Source of the DNA: Flavobacterium quisquiliarum | GTDB taxonomy: Bacteria; Bacteroidota; Bacteroidia; Flavobacteriales; Flavobacteriaceae | Direction: 5' to 3' | Assembly (NCBI RefSeq): GCF_019308285.1 | Contig: NZ_WWEM01000040.1 | Coordinates: 229,040-293,039 of the forward strand | DNA: 64,000 nt | Part shown: piece by piece, positions 25,010 through 33,521 of the stretch | Layout of the letters: the number at the start of each line of letters is the position of its first letter | Numbering within the stretch: position 1 is the stretch's first letter | Notes under the pieces: generated by a model | What the model was told of the DNA's origin: nothing | The model's input: the letters and a program-made list of their open reading frames with translations, nothing else | The model's database searches: none | Translations under genes and position numbers: made by a program

Positions 25010-25548
25010 TATTCTGAATACATATTAAGCAAATTAGTCACTGTATTCCAGTTTCTAATAGTTGAAATTACATTTAATTTTTTCTCGATATATTTTTGAT
25101 CAAAACGTGTTTTTCCAGCTCCAACAGCATATTTTATAAAAATTCTGTTTTCATCAATGCTGGCTTCATCAGGTTTAAACTGACTGATTTTAAGATCATT
25201 TATACTTTCTTTCTTCAGTGAAGTTGAAACAAAAGCTACGTAAAGCTTCTTAGTATCAATCTCTTTTTCTTTCAAAAACGGATTATTAGCAAAACAAGAT
25301 TCTAAATTTTCTTTAGTAATCATTACAACGGGAACTTCATGCCCAAAAACTTTAAAAATTTCCTGTTTAATCATAAATCCGACTTTAGCAGCATCTTCTT
25401 CACTATCTACAAAAACATTTCCAGATTGCAGATAAGTCCGAATATTTTGAAAGCCTAAATTTTCCAGCATTGCTTTTAAAGCTTCCATTTTCATCATATT
25501 ATGACCAGAAACGTTGATTCCTCGTAAAAGAGCTAAATGTGTTATCAT
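25009..25548 (-). CDS. DUF1697 domain-containing protein
   Basis: A 179-residue soluble protein starting THLALLRGINVSGHNMMKME with the family signature LRGINVGG-like loop, then GFQNIRTYLQSGNVF near residue 33. The C-terminal KYIEKKLNVISTIRNWNTVTNL is also characteristic. DUF1697 proteins have a two-layer alpha/beta fold and no established role. It is followed by the DUF4348 gene with a one-base overlap. Confidence 0.88.
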   Translation of the reverse strand: MITHLALLRGINVSGHNMMKMEALKAMLENLGFQNIRTYLQSGNVFVDSEEDAAKVGFMIKQEIFKVFGHEVPVVMITKENLESCFANNPFLKEKEIDTKKLYVAFVSTSLKKESINDLKISQFKPDEASIDENRIFIKYAVGAGKTRFDQKYIEKKLNVISTIRNWNTVTNLLNMYSE

Positions 25549-25589
25549 TCTTTTTAAATTTATTCAAAGATAAAAATTCCTTTTTAGGA

Positions 25590-27344
25590 TTATTCCACTT
25601 CGTCTCCTATTTCGATATCAAATTTTGTTAGAAAATCGTTCAGTCTTCTTTTATACTTTTCTTTGGCCTCATTTATAATCACTTCTGTTTCTTCATTTGA
25701 TTCTATGGCGTCAAAATTAAATTCTCTTTTTACCCAATCGTGAAATTCGTCTTTATTTTCATTTTCGCTGTAGTATTCTTCATCTTTGTAAAAATAACAG
25801 TAATCAAAATCAACGGAAATTTCAGTGTCCAAAGTCAGCAAGTGAATTAATTTACGGATATTTTCTGCCACAACATGAATTCCTCCTTCATCACCAAAAA
25901 CAACTATCGGACAATTATTTAAATCCTCATCAATAAGCCAATAAGCATAGGAACTTCCTGAGCCATTTGCGCCAGCAAATTCAATAAAACTATTGTAAAA
26001 TTCTTCTTCTTCAGACCAAGTTTTTATTCCTGTTTTATCATTCATTACTAATAATCCAAAACATTCCGAATAAGTTTCTGAGCCGTATTCTTGCTGAAAT
26101 TCATACAATCTTACTAAATCTTCTGGAATCTTATAATTTCCAAATTGAACCGCAAAATCTTCTAATGAAAAACTGCTGTCATATTCCGCATATTCAGTCT
26201 CATCGTCTTCATCTTCATCAGAATCGGTTTCTGCTGTAAGAACTTCAAAAGCTTTTATAGCGGCAGCTTTTACGCAATACATTTCTATTCCGGGTGCAGT
26301 TTCGTTATTAATCCATTGGTATTTTGGATTTCCTTCTTCATCTTGATATTCCAGTATCAGCATGATTTCTTCATTATCGTGACACCACAAAGCTCTCATT
26401 TGAATATTAAAGCCATTTCCAATTTCTTCGGAAATCTGACTGTAATTGAGTCCTTCATAAACAAAAGGAACATATTGATATTCTGTCTCAGAAATCTTTT
26501 CACGAATTCTTCCATCGTTTTTTTCAGATAAAACCTGAACCATTTCTATAAACTGATTGCGGAAATCAGTAAATAAATATTGATCTGATTTATCGTAATC
26601 TATAATTGAAAGTCCTTCTTTAAAAACGTCTAAATAGTTATTGCCTAATATTTCTGTCCCGTAACTTGTGTATTCAATAAAATCATCATTAACAATATCC
26701 GACAATTTATGAGTTGAAGGAAAGTAGTTTTCGACCATAATAACCGACCCATCTGTATCTGTAACGCTGCTGCAGATTAACACATCTGGCCTATTTACAT
26801 TCACGATTGCCTGAACATCTGTAAAACGTTCGAAATGCATCCACATATCATCACTGTAGATTAACCAAGCTGTAATATTTCCTTTTACAAAAAGTTCTCC
26901 ATGATTATATTCTCCAGTTAGAACATCGCATTTTAAACCACCTCCTAAATAATGTACACTTCCAAACAAAGTTATATTGACGGTAGTTGTTTTTCCAAAT
27001 ACTATTAAAGCAGGAGAATTATCAGTATCGTAAGAGGTTATTAATTTACTGACATTAAGATTTCCTTTAAAAATAAAACCTAGAATAAAGATATCCGGAT
27101 GTTGTTCTGTACTGAAATCCATTTCAAACAAATCCATTTCGACATCTTCTTCTGCCAAAAGAAATAACGGATTTTCTTCATAATCAGGAAAACGCCAAGT
27201 GTCTTCAAAAACATTATAGATTTTTTGATCTTTAAAATCGGTAAGATCTCCAATAATCTCATGTGCTTCATGTCGGTTGATTACTTTGAATGTAACACCA
27301 GAAAATATCATAGTTTCAAAAGGAACTTTTTCTTCTTTGCTCAT
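25590..27344 (-). CDS. Large acidic hypothetical protein with a SMI1/KNR4-like C-terminal part
   Basis: A 584-residue soluble protein without a signal peptide. Residues about 40-200 alternate short strands, turns and hydrophobic residues (ILGFIFKGNLNVSKLITSYD, VHYLGGGLKCDVLTGEYNHG) and could form a solenoid of polymer-forming type. A very acidic linker (DSDEDEDDETEYAEYD) lies near 378. The last 180 residues, with LVRLYEFQQEYGSETYSECF and YWLIDEDLNNCPIVVFGDEG, look like a SMI1/KNR4 (SUKH) domain, a fold common in immunity proteins. I do not recognise the whole protein. No toxin gene is adjacent. Confidence 0.6.
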   Translation of the reverse strand: MSKEEKVPFETMIFSGVTFKVINRHEAHEIIGDLTDFKDQKIYNVFEDTWRFPDYEENPLFLLAEEDVEMDLFEMDFSTEQHPDIFILGFIFKGNLNVSKLITSYDTDNSPALIVFGKTTTVNITLFGSVHYLGGGLKCDVLTGEYNHGELFVKGNITAWLIYSDDMWMHFERFTDVQAIVNVNRPDVLICSSVTDTDGSVIMVENYFPSTHKLSDIVNDDFIEYTSYGTEILGNNYLDVFKEGLSIIDYDKSDQYLFTDFRNQFIEMVQVLSEKNDGRIREKISETEYQYVPFVYEGLNYSQISEEIGNGFNIQMRALWCHDNEEIMLILEYQDEEGNPKYQWINNETAPGIEMYCVKAAAIKAFEVLTAETDSDEDEDDETEYAEYDSSFSLEDFAVQFGNYKIPEDLVRLYEFQQEYGSETYSECFGLLVMNDKTGIKTWSEEEEFYNSFIEFAGANGSGSSYAYWLIDEDLNNCPIVVFGDEGGIHVVAENIRKLIHLLTLDTEISVDFDYCYFYKDEEYYSENENKDEFHDWVKREFNFDAIESNEETEVIINEAKEKYKRRLNDFLTKFDIEIGDEVE

Positions 27345-27428
27345 ATTTGGGGCTTATACTTTTTAAAATGCTTTAACAAATCTAAGAATTATCTTTTTTA
27401 TTAAAACAATACTGATATTAAATAAAAA

Positions 27429-27456
27429 AACTCCGATAGTTTTCTAACGAAGTTTT
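27429..27456 (-). terminator. Probable terminator of the lipoprotein gene
   Basis: AAACTCCGATAG and CTAACGAAGTTT are imperfect reverse complements around a TTTT loop, followed on the minus strand by T-runs. Confidence 0.55.
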
Positions 27457-27480
27457 ACAAGTTTTTTTAATATTAAAAAT

Positions 27481-27894
27481 TTATTCTGCTTTCTTAAATA
27501 CTCTATATCTCCCACATGATGATGCCTGATCAACCAAATAATCCATTTGGTTTATTTTAAAAGTTTCAGTTAAAGCACCACTTGTGCAATTTGATATCAG
27601 TTCGTTAGTGCTTAAATAAGTTAAAACAAAACTAGTTCCAGCATCATTTTTTACGATCTCATATTTACCCGAAAGAGATTTATTGCCTTCACTATACGGC
27701 ACCGTTTTAACGAAGGTTTGATTTTTATTAAATTCATAATAAACTTCCATACCAGCAATACTATTAGCAGCAGGATTTGGAACCTCAATCCATTTTCCGT
27801 AATAAACTGAATTAGGAGACTTAGTGTCATCTGAATCGTTAGAACAAGAAGTTAAAGAAATAAACAATACGATTAAAAGTCCAATTTTTTTCAT
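27481..27894 (-). CDS. Lipocalin-like small lipoprotein
   Basis: A 137-residue protein. The signal peptide MKKIGLLIVLFISLTSC ends in a lipobox, followed by the flavobacterial SNDSDD linker. The body YYGKWIEVPNP, TFVKTVPYSEGNKSLSGKYE and the final GRYRVFKK suggest a small beta barrel of lipocalin type, with two cysteines that could pair. Function is unknown. It is transcribed alone. Confidence 0.7.
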   Translation of the reverse strand: MKKIGLLIVLFISLTSCSNDSDDTKSPNSVYYGKWIEVPNPAANSIAGMEVYYEFNKNQTFVKTVPYSEGNKSLSGKYEIVKNDAGTSFVLTYLSTNELISNCTSGALTETFKINQMDYLVDQASSCGRYRVFKKAE

Positions 27895-28068
27895 TATTTT
27901 AAGGTTTTATGATTATTAACTATTATTAAGATTTTACTTCCTTAAAATAGTTGCGTTAATTTTTACATGGTAACGAAAGCTTAACATTCAAAACCTTAAG
28001 AACCATATTTGACTTTCAAAATTCCCAATTAAAATCTATCTTCGCTTTTTTAAAGAAAATAGAGAAAA

Positions 28069-28131
28069 GAACATAGAATAAAGAGTATAAAGTTTAAAAT
28101 CTATGTTCTAAGTTCCATACTCTTTATTCTA
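28069..28131. repeat. Inverted repeat upstream of recG
   Basis: TAGAATAAAGAGTAT (28074-28088) pairs with ATACTCTTTATTCTA (28117-28131), and GAACATAGA pairs with TCTATGTTC inside it. The remaining gap between 27895 and 28154 shows nothing else I can name. Confidence 0.75.
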
Positions 28132-28154
28132 AATCAAAAATCTAAAATAATTTA

Positions 28155-30263
28155 ATGTCTAATAATCTCCTAGATACTCCAATCGAATACTTAAAAGGTG
28201 TTGGGCCAAGCCGTGGTCAGCTTCTTCGTAAGGAATTGGGTATTCATAAATATGAGGATTTAGTCAATTTTTATCCCAATCGATATATTGACAGAACACG
28301 TTATTATAAGATTAATGAACTACAGAATACAGGTTCTGAAGTACAGATTATCGGCAAAATAATTAACATTAAAACCGTTGAATTTGCCAAAAATAAGAAA
28401 CGTTTAGTAGCTAGTTTTGTTGATGAAACGGGGCAAATTGATCTCAACTGGTTTCAAGGCCATAAGTGGATTCGCGAAAGTTTAAAGTTAAATGAACAAC
28501 TAGTAATTTTTGGAAAATGTTCTTTGTATGGAAGCCAGTTTAGCATGGCACATCCGGAAATTGAACTTTTAAGCGAACATGAAAAAAGTCTGCGCTCTGC
28601 GATGCAGCCTGTTTATCCTTCTACAGAAGCTTTAGCCAACAAAGGCATTTCAAATCGAACCATTAATAAAATGATGGAACAATTGTTTCTAGAAACACAG
28701 GCATTATTCACAGAAACTTTTCCGCCTTCTTTAATCGAAGAATTAAAACTGATTCCAAAAAGAGCGGCTTTATTTAATATCCATTTTCCCAAAAGTGCCG
28801 ATATTTTAGCGAAAGCACAATTTCGATTGAAATTTGAAGAATTGTTCTTTATTCAGCTGCAGTTAATTACCAAAAATTTAATTCGAAAACATAAAATTAA
28901 AGGCCATCCATTTACAAAAGTGGGTGAACTTTTTAATGCATTTTATAAAAATCACCTTCCTTTTGATTTGACAAACGCACAAAAAAGGGTAATCAAAGAA
29001 ATCCGAACTGACATGGGGAGCAACGCCCAAATGAATCGCCTGCTTCAAGGTGACGTAGGTTCTGGAAAAACGATTGTGGCTTTTATGAGCATGCTTCTGG
29101 CAATTGATAATGGCTTTCAGGCTTGTTTGATGGCGCCTACAGAGATTTTAGCCAATCAGCATTTTCTTGGATTATCTCATTTTGCTGAAATGCTTGGCAT
29201 CAATATTAGAATATTAACGGGCTCAACTAAAACTTCTGAAAGAAAAATTATTCATGAAGAATTAGAAAACGGGACTTTGAAAATCTTGATTGGAACGCAT
29301 GCCTTACTGGAAGACAAAGTGAAATTTCAAAACTTAGGTTTGTCTGTAATTGACGAACAGCATCGTTTTGGTGTAGAACAGCGCTCTAAATTGTGGAAGA
29401 AAAATGATATTCCTCCGCACGTTTTGGTTATGACTGCCACTCCTATTCCAAGAACTTTAGCAATGAGTTTATACGGCGATTTGGATATTTCCGTAATTGA
29501 TGAACTGCCTCCGGGAAGAAAACCAATTCAAACTGTACATCGTTTTGATTCTAATCGATTAAAAGTTTGGAAATTTCTTCGTGATGAAATTGCAAAGGGA
29601 AGACAAATTTATATCGTTTATCCATTAATTCAGGAATCTGAAAAAATGGATTACAAAGATTTAATGGACGGTTACGAAAGTATTTCACGTGATTTTCCGC
29701 TGCCACAATATTCGATTTCGATTTTGCATGGAAAAATGAAACCAGCAGATAAAGATTCCGAAATGAAACGTTTTTCTGAAGGAAAAACAAACATAATGGT
29801 GGCTACAACAGTTATTGAAGTTGGTGTAAATGTTCCAAACGCCAGTGTAATGATCATAGAAAGTGCCGAACGATTTGGTCTTTCGCAATTACACCAATTG
29901 CGTGGCCGTGTTGGCCGTGGTGCAGAACAGAGCTATTGCATTTTAATGACAGGACATAAATTAAGTTCTGACAGTAAAACAAGAATGGAAACAATGGTTC
30001 AGGCCAATGATGGTTTTGAAATAGCCGAAGTAGATTTAAAACTTCGTGGTCCCGGTGATTTAATGGGAACACAGCAAAGTGGTGTTTTAAATCTTCAAAT
30101 TGCTGATATTGTAAAAGACAGAGAAATTTTATCTCTAGCAAGAAATTATGCTCTGAAAATATTAAAGGAAGATTCTGCTCTTCAAAAACCTGAAAATGCG
30201 ATTTTAAGAGCTATTTTCATTGAATTGACTAAGAAGAAAAATATTTGGAATTATATTTCGTAA
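28155..30263 (+). CDS. recG: ATP-dependent DNA helicase RecG
   Basis: A 702-residue helicase. The N-terminal wedge (OB-fold) domain starts at about residue 60. Helicase motifs follow: LLQGDVGSGKTIVA (Walker A, about residue 298), LMAPTEILANQH, TGSTKTSER, VIDEQHRFGVEQRS (motif II with DEQH), VMTATPIPRTLAM, VEVG-type VIEVGVNVPNASVMII, and LHQLRGRVGRG. The closing DLKLRGPGDLMGTQQSG is RecG-specific. It reverses stalled replication forks and branch-migrates junctions. The length is close to that of other RecG proteins. Confidence 0.97.
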   Translation: MSNNLLDTPIEYLKGVGPSRGQLLRKELGIHKYEDLVNFYPNRYIDRTRYYKINELQNTGSEVQIIGKIINIKTVEFAKNKKRLVASFVDETGQIDLNWFQGHKWIRESLKLNEQLVIFGKCSLYGSQFSMAHPEIELLSEHEKSLRSAMQPVYPSTEALANKGISNRTINKMMEQLFLETQALFTETFPPSLIEELKLIPKRAALFNIHFPKSADILAKAQFRLKFEELFFIQLQLITKNLIRKHKIKGHPFTKVGELFNAFYKNHLPFDLTNAQKRVIKEIRTDMGSNAQMNRLLQGDVGSGKTIVAFMSMLLAIDNGFQACLMAPTEILANQHFLGLSHFAEMLGINIRILTGSTKTSERKIIHEELENGTLKILIGTHALLEDKVKFQNLGLSVIDEQHRFGVEQRSKLWKKNDIPPHVLVMTATPIPRTLAMSLYGDLDISVIDELPPGRKPIQTVHRFDSNRLKVWKFLRDEIAKGRQIYIVYPLIQESEKMDYKDLMDGYESISRDFPLPQYSISILHGKMKPADKDSEMKRFSEGKTNIMVATTVIEVGVNVPNASVMIIESAERFGLSQLHQLRGRVGRGAEQSYCILMTGHKLSSDSKTRMETMVQANDGFEIAEVDLKLRGPGDLMGTQQSGVLNLQIADIVKDREILSLARNYALKILKEDSALQKPENAILRAIFIELTKKKNIWNYIS

Positions 30264-30268
30264 TGGGA

Positions 30269-30354
30269 CAAAGATGCAGAGTGGCAAAGTTACAAAGTCT
30301 TTAATTTAAGTGACTTTATAAAGCTTTGTAACTTTGCCACTCTGTTACTTTGTA
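30269..30354. repeat. Long palindrome after recG
   Basis: AGAGTGGCAAAGTTACAAAG (30278-30297) is the exact reverse complement of 30324-30343, and the outer ACAAAG/CTTTGT also pairs. It is a likely terminator, but longer than needed; another CAAAG-type intergenic palindrome family is seen near 47.1-48.0 kb. Confidence 0.85.
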
Positions 30355-30484
30355 CCTCAAAAAAAATACACTTCACTGCATCTCACTTAAAATAAGTTTT
30401 TAAATATTCAGGTGATTTAGATTTGTTGGGGGCAAATTTTTTATTGAATATTAAATGATACAATGAAGCATATTCTTAGAAATC

Positions 30485-31084
30485 TTATTTCTTTGAAGGA
30501 TTCTTATCAAATAATCCGCTGAAAAGACCTTTGCTTATTTTGTTTTTATCATCTTTTCCTGTTGCGATTAAATGATCAACATATTCCATATAAGTCTTTT
30601 TTCGTTCCTCTAAGAAACCAACAAGATATTCTTCGGAGGCATGAATGCCGCTGGTTTCTTCGATCTGCAAAAGTTTTTTATACAAAGGCTCGATAAATTT
30701 GACTATAATATCATTTGGAACCGATTTTCGAGTTCCAAAGAAACCAACAATTTCTCCGTCGGTATCGGCGATAATTTTGAAATCAGTTACAACCCAGTAA
30801 TAACGGCCTGTTTTGGCCATATTTTTTATAATTACATGAATGTTTTCACTTGATTTAATGCTGTCCCATAGAAATTTAAAAATTACTTTGGGCATATCTG
30901 GATGTCTAACAATATTGTGGGGCTGTCCAACAAGTTCGAATTCGTCATAACCAGAAACATCTATAAAGTCTTCATTGGCATATAAAATGGTTCCTTTTTT
31001 GTCGGTCTTACTAAGCAGCACTTTACTCTTATTCCAATCTACTTCTCTATCTGAAGGTGTTGGACGATTAATTCTGGTATCCAT
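30485..31084 (-). CDS. Aer-like PAS-domain protein
   Basis: A 199-residue protein. Residues 20-120 form a PAS domain with the stretch GQPHNIVRHPDMPK, nearly identical to the FAD-binding PAS domain of the aerotaxis receptor Aer. KTGRYYWVVTDFKII follows. The rest is helical (FIEPLYKKLLQIEE then EEYLVGFLEERKKTYMEYVD) and ends in a lysine-rich tail; there is no membrane segment and no chemoreceptor signalling tip. It is probably a cytoplasmic redox or oxygen sensor. It shares a strand with a helical protein and a chemoreceptor-like membrane protein upstream, but what it signals to is not visible. Confidence 0.82.
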   Translation of the reverse strand: MDTRINRPTPSDREVDWNKSKVLLSKTDKKGTILYANEDFIDVSGYDEFELVGQPHNIVRHPDMPKVIFKFLWDSIKSSENIHVIIKNMAKTGRYYWVVTDFKIIADTDGEIVGFFGTRKSVPNDIIVKFIEPLYKKLLQIEETSGIHASEEYLVGFLEERKKTYMEYVDHLIATGKDDKNKISKGLFSGLFDKNPSKK

Positions 31085-31147
31085 ATCTTTTACATTTAAA
31101 TTAATTTACAATTCGATTAAGCGCATAAAAGAATTCTTAAATAATTT

Positions 31148-31492
31148 TTAATTTAACTCAATTTCTAAAACAAGCAGAATATTTCTGATTTTATGAAACA
31201 CAATTCCTAATTCATATTCAAGCCATTCGGGAATTTCATTATTAACAGCCAGATTTAGATTGTGAATATCATTTGTAATCTGAATTAATTTTTTATATTG
31301 ATAATCAAGATCATGTACTTGAAAATTATCTCTATATCCTTTTAGAATATCAGCAACTTCTAAAGCGAATTCTGAATCGGCTCCAATTTTATCGATTGAA
31401 TTTAATGTAATGGTGTCACTCAAAAAATGATTAATAGTTTTTTTTAAATTATGCAGTGTAGGGACTGCACTAGGCAAATCATACTTAAACAT
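31148..31492 (-). CDS. Helical hypothetical protein
   Basis: A 114-residue, all-helical soluble protein (LKKTINHFLSDTITLNSIDK, then ALEVADILKGYRDNF, and a final FHKIRNILLVLEIELN). I recognise no family. It could be a four-helix bundle, perhaps an adaptor or phosphotransfer-like protein, though no conserved His motif is evident. It lies 51 bases downstream of the membrane sensor and 63 bases upstream of the PAS gene, so all three are likely one unit. Confidence 0.55.
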   Translation of the reverse strand: MFKYDLPSAVPTLHNLKKTINHFLSDTITLNSIDKIGADSEFALEVADILKGYRDNFQVHDLDYQYKKLIQITNDIHNLNLAVNNEIPEWLEYELGIVFHKIRNILLVLEIELN

Positions 31493-31543
31493 ACAACAGG
31501 GTTAAAAAATTAATATTGGGGGATAAATCTTAATTAGTTAAGG

Positions 31544-32398
31544 CTAATTTCTGCTGTTTGTTGATTTGACATGAATATCATTAACCAAATCATCAATTTT
31601 TTTGGCACTTTCTCTCATCATTTCCAAATAAGACAAAAGCTTATCGTTATCTGTATGACCTTTCGAAACGTCTATGAGTTTTAAAACCGAATTTACTGGT
31701 AATTTTAAATCTAAAGTGGTTCTATGAATAAAATCATTGTAGTCTTTTGTTGCCGACATTGAGCTGTATTTTGCAGAAGCCAATTTCATGTTTTCTAATT
31801 CGTATTCATCAGAGATTTTTGAAATATGATTTTCGCTATGCTCTTTAAAATAGTAAGCCCAGTAGCCATTCATAAAAAACACAACTGCCGCTAGAACAGT
31901 ATGAATAATAAGTGTTTCTAAGTCGAAGTTTACTTGAGAAAAATAAACTTGAAGTCCGTTTGCATCATTATAAACGAAATTCTGAAGATACGCCAAACCA
32001 GCATGATGCAATATAACCAAAAGAGTTAACGGAATCTGTAATTTCCAGTTCTGATATACAATTAATATAGTACTGGCAATAAATACCGTAAAATGCATTT
32101 CGAACATACCATGCATTTGATAAATATACTGCGCCATAAAAATGGATAAAACAACAGCCAGTACATACTGGTAAAACTTAGAATTCTTTATAAAAAACTT
32201 TGCAGAATAATAAGCCAAAAGATTCAGCGTCCCGACTCCAACGCCAATTTCGAAAGTGTCATATTTAAAAGACAACCCTATACCGAGTAAAAAATACACG
32301 GCAAGTACATAATTAATAATAGTATCTGACTTTTGAGTCATAGTTGACATAAAACTGTGCAGATAATCTTGTTCGTTTAAGCTAGCTTTAGTTTTCAT
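31544..32398 (-). CDS. Chemoreceptor-like membrane sensor with a truncated kinase-like tail
   Basis: A 284-residue protein with six or seven membrane segments in residues 28-190. The membrane part, with IYQMHGMFEMHFTVFIAST, LILHHAGLAYLQ-like VILHHAGLAYLQNF and a short WAYYFKEHSENHI exit, matches the membrane domain that precedes HAMP/signalling parts in some methyl-accepting proteins. The tail has the look of a dimerisation helix pair (DFIHRTTLDLKLPVNSVLKL, then YLEMMRESAKKIDDLVNDI) as in histidine kinases. However, no ATPase domain and no methyl-accepting tip follow. It may sense and pass a signal to a separate protein. Confidence 0.68.
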   Translation of the reverse strand: MKTKASLNEQDYLHSFMSTMTQKSDTIINYVLAVYFLLGIGLSFKYDTFEIGVGVGTLNLLAYYSAKFFIKNSKFYQYVLAVVLSIFMAQYIYQMHGMFEMHFTVFIASTILIVYQNWKLQIPLTLLVILHHAGLAYLQNFVYNDANGLQVYFSQVNFDLETLIIHTVLAAVVFFMNGYWAYYFKEHSENHISKISDEYELENMKLASAKYSSMSATKDYNDFIHRTTLDLKLPVNSVLKLIDVSKGHTDNDKLLSYLEMMRESAKKIDDLVNDIHVKSTNSRN

Positions 32399-32430
32399 AG
32401 GTTTTAGTTTTTGGATTTTTGGAAATAGAT

Positions 32431-33030
32431 TTATTTAGTACATTTTGGTAACGAACAGCCGTATGCTTTCATGGCGAAAGCGTCAAAAGAAGGATTGTGA
32501 TTTTTATTTAACAGAGAATCAATTGCCATTTGAGCATAGTTAGTCTTAGCATCTGTGCAATATCTAGTCTTATTGTAATTACCACGATAATATAAATTAT
32601 GCGAAGGATCTAATAGAACTGCCTGAGGCGTAGAAAAAACACCACAACTCTCAGCAATAGATTCTTCAAAATACACAGGAATTTCAGCATCAAATTTTTC
32701 CTGAATATCTGCAATGGTAAAACGCTTCTCTTTGTTTAACACCACAATTTTAAAATTGATTCGATTGCCATACGTCTTAATCAAATCTTTTACATGAGGC
32801 ACGTTAAATCGTGAACAAGGGCAATCCGGATTAAAGAAATGAATAAAAATGGGCCTTTGATCATAAGGACAGCAAGCTCCTAAATCTATTTTAGAGCCCA
32901 TTGCTATAGCTTTATAATTTTGAGGCACTGGTGTTGGAAGACTGTATTTAAATTCGTTCTGCCAAAACAAATAACCAATAGCAAGAAGTAATAAGGAAAA
33001 CCATAACGTTAGAAGTATTTTTTTCTTCAT
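32431..33030 (-). CDS. Membrane-anchored thioredoxin-like protein (redoxin/AhpC-TSA-like)
   Basis: A 199-residue protein with one N-terminal anchor (ILLTLWFSLLLLAIGYLFW) and a periplasmic thioredoxin-like domain. The active-site motif is CPC in FFNPDCPCSRFNVPHVKDL, near residue 75, followed by VVLNKEKRF and a cis-Pro loop SCGVFSTPQAVLLD. Two further Cys are at the end (YGCSLPKCTK). It could reduce or make disulfides in the envelope. It is the first gene of the minus-strand sensor cluster, 33 bases upstream of the membrane sensor gene. Confidence 0.72.
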   Translation of the reverse strand: MKKKILLTLWFSLLLLAIGYLFWQNEFKYSLPTPVPQNYKAIAMGSKIDLGACCPYDQRPIFIHFFNPDCPCSRFNVPHVKDLIKTYGNRINFKIVVLNKEKRFTIADIQEKFDAEIPVYFEESIAESCGVFSTPQAVLLDPSHNLYYRGNYNKTRYCTDAKTNYAQMAIDSLLNKNHNPSFDAFAMKAYGCSLPKCTK

Positions 33031-33521
33031 AAATCATCTTTTATATTAGTTTGAACAATAAAAAAGTAAACACTTGTTAATATTTTTATTAACTATATTC
33101 TGTAAAAAACTTAAAAAACAACTTCCAAACCTTAATTTTAACAATAACGCAGTTATAAAACATCAATATTATCGCTAAAAAAAATATTTTTGTTTAACAT
33201 ACCAATGTTACAAATAAAATCGATAAAGTGCAAAAAAAATCAGACAAAATGCATGAAATTTAATTTTGACATTATTTTGCTAGAGTTTCTATTTTGTAAA
33301 ATTCTTCCTAAACTCTTGTAAACATTAAAAAAATGATTGATAACCTTAATTAAAAAATTTAATCTTTAATTAAACCTTTTAATCTCTTTTCAGTCTAATT
33401 GCAAACCTTTGTACATACAAATGTTAAATAAAAGCTAACAGCTTCTGAATTCGTGCCAAAAAGTTAAATTTGTGAGCTTACTAAAAACAAAAACCTTTAA
33501 ATCTATATTCACCTCAATTTT
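33031..33521. other. Gene-free 490-base region before the efflux operon
   Basis: A/T-rich with no open frame of interest. It holds the palindrome GTTAATA-TTTT-TATTAAC at 33076-33093 and an imperfect palindrome TTTGTACATACAAA at 33408-33421. The likely promoter of the efflux operon lies near its right end. Confidence 0.6.
33465..33472 (+). promoter_or_regulatory. -7 element of the RND efflux operon
   Basis: TAAATTTG fits TAnnTTTG and lies 49 bases before the start codon of the adaptor gene. A weak TTCTG stands near the -33 position. The TTTGTA-CA-TACAAA palindrome 44 bases upstream could bind a regulator. Confidence 0.5.

Noticed and set aside
33408..33421. TTTGTACATACAAA as a proven operator
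   Set aside because: The palindrome is short and imperfect at the centre; it is mentioned only as a possible site.
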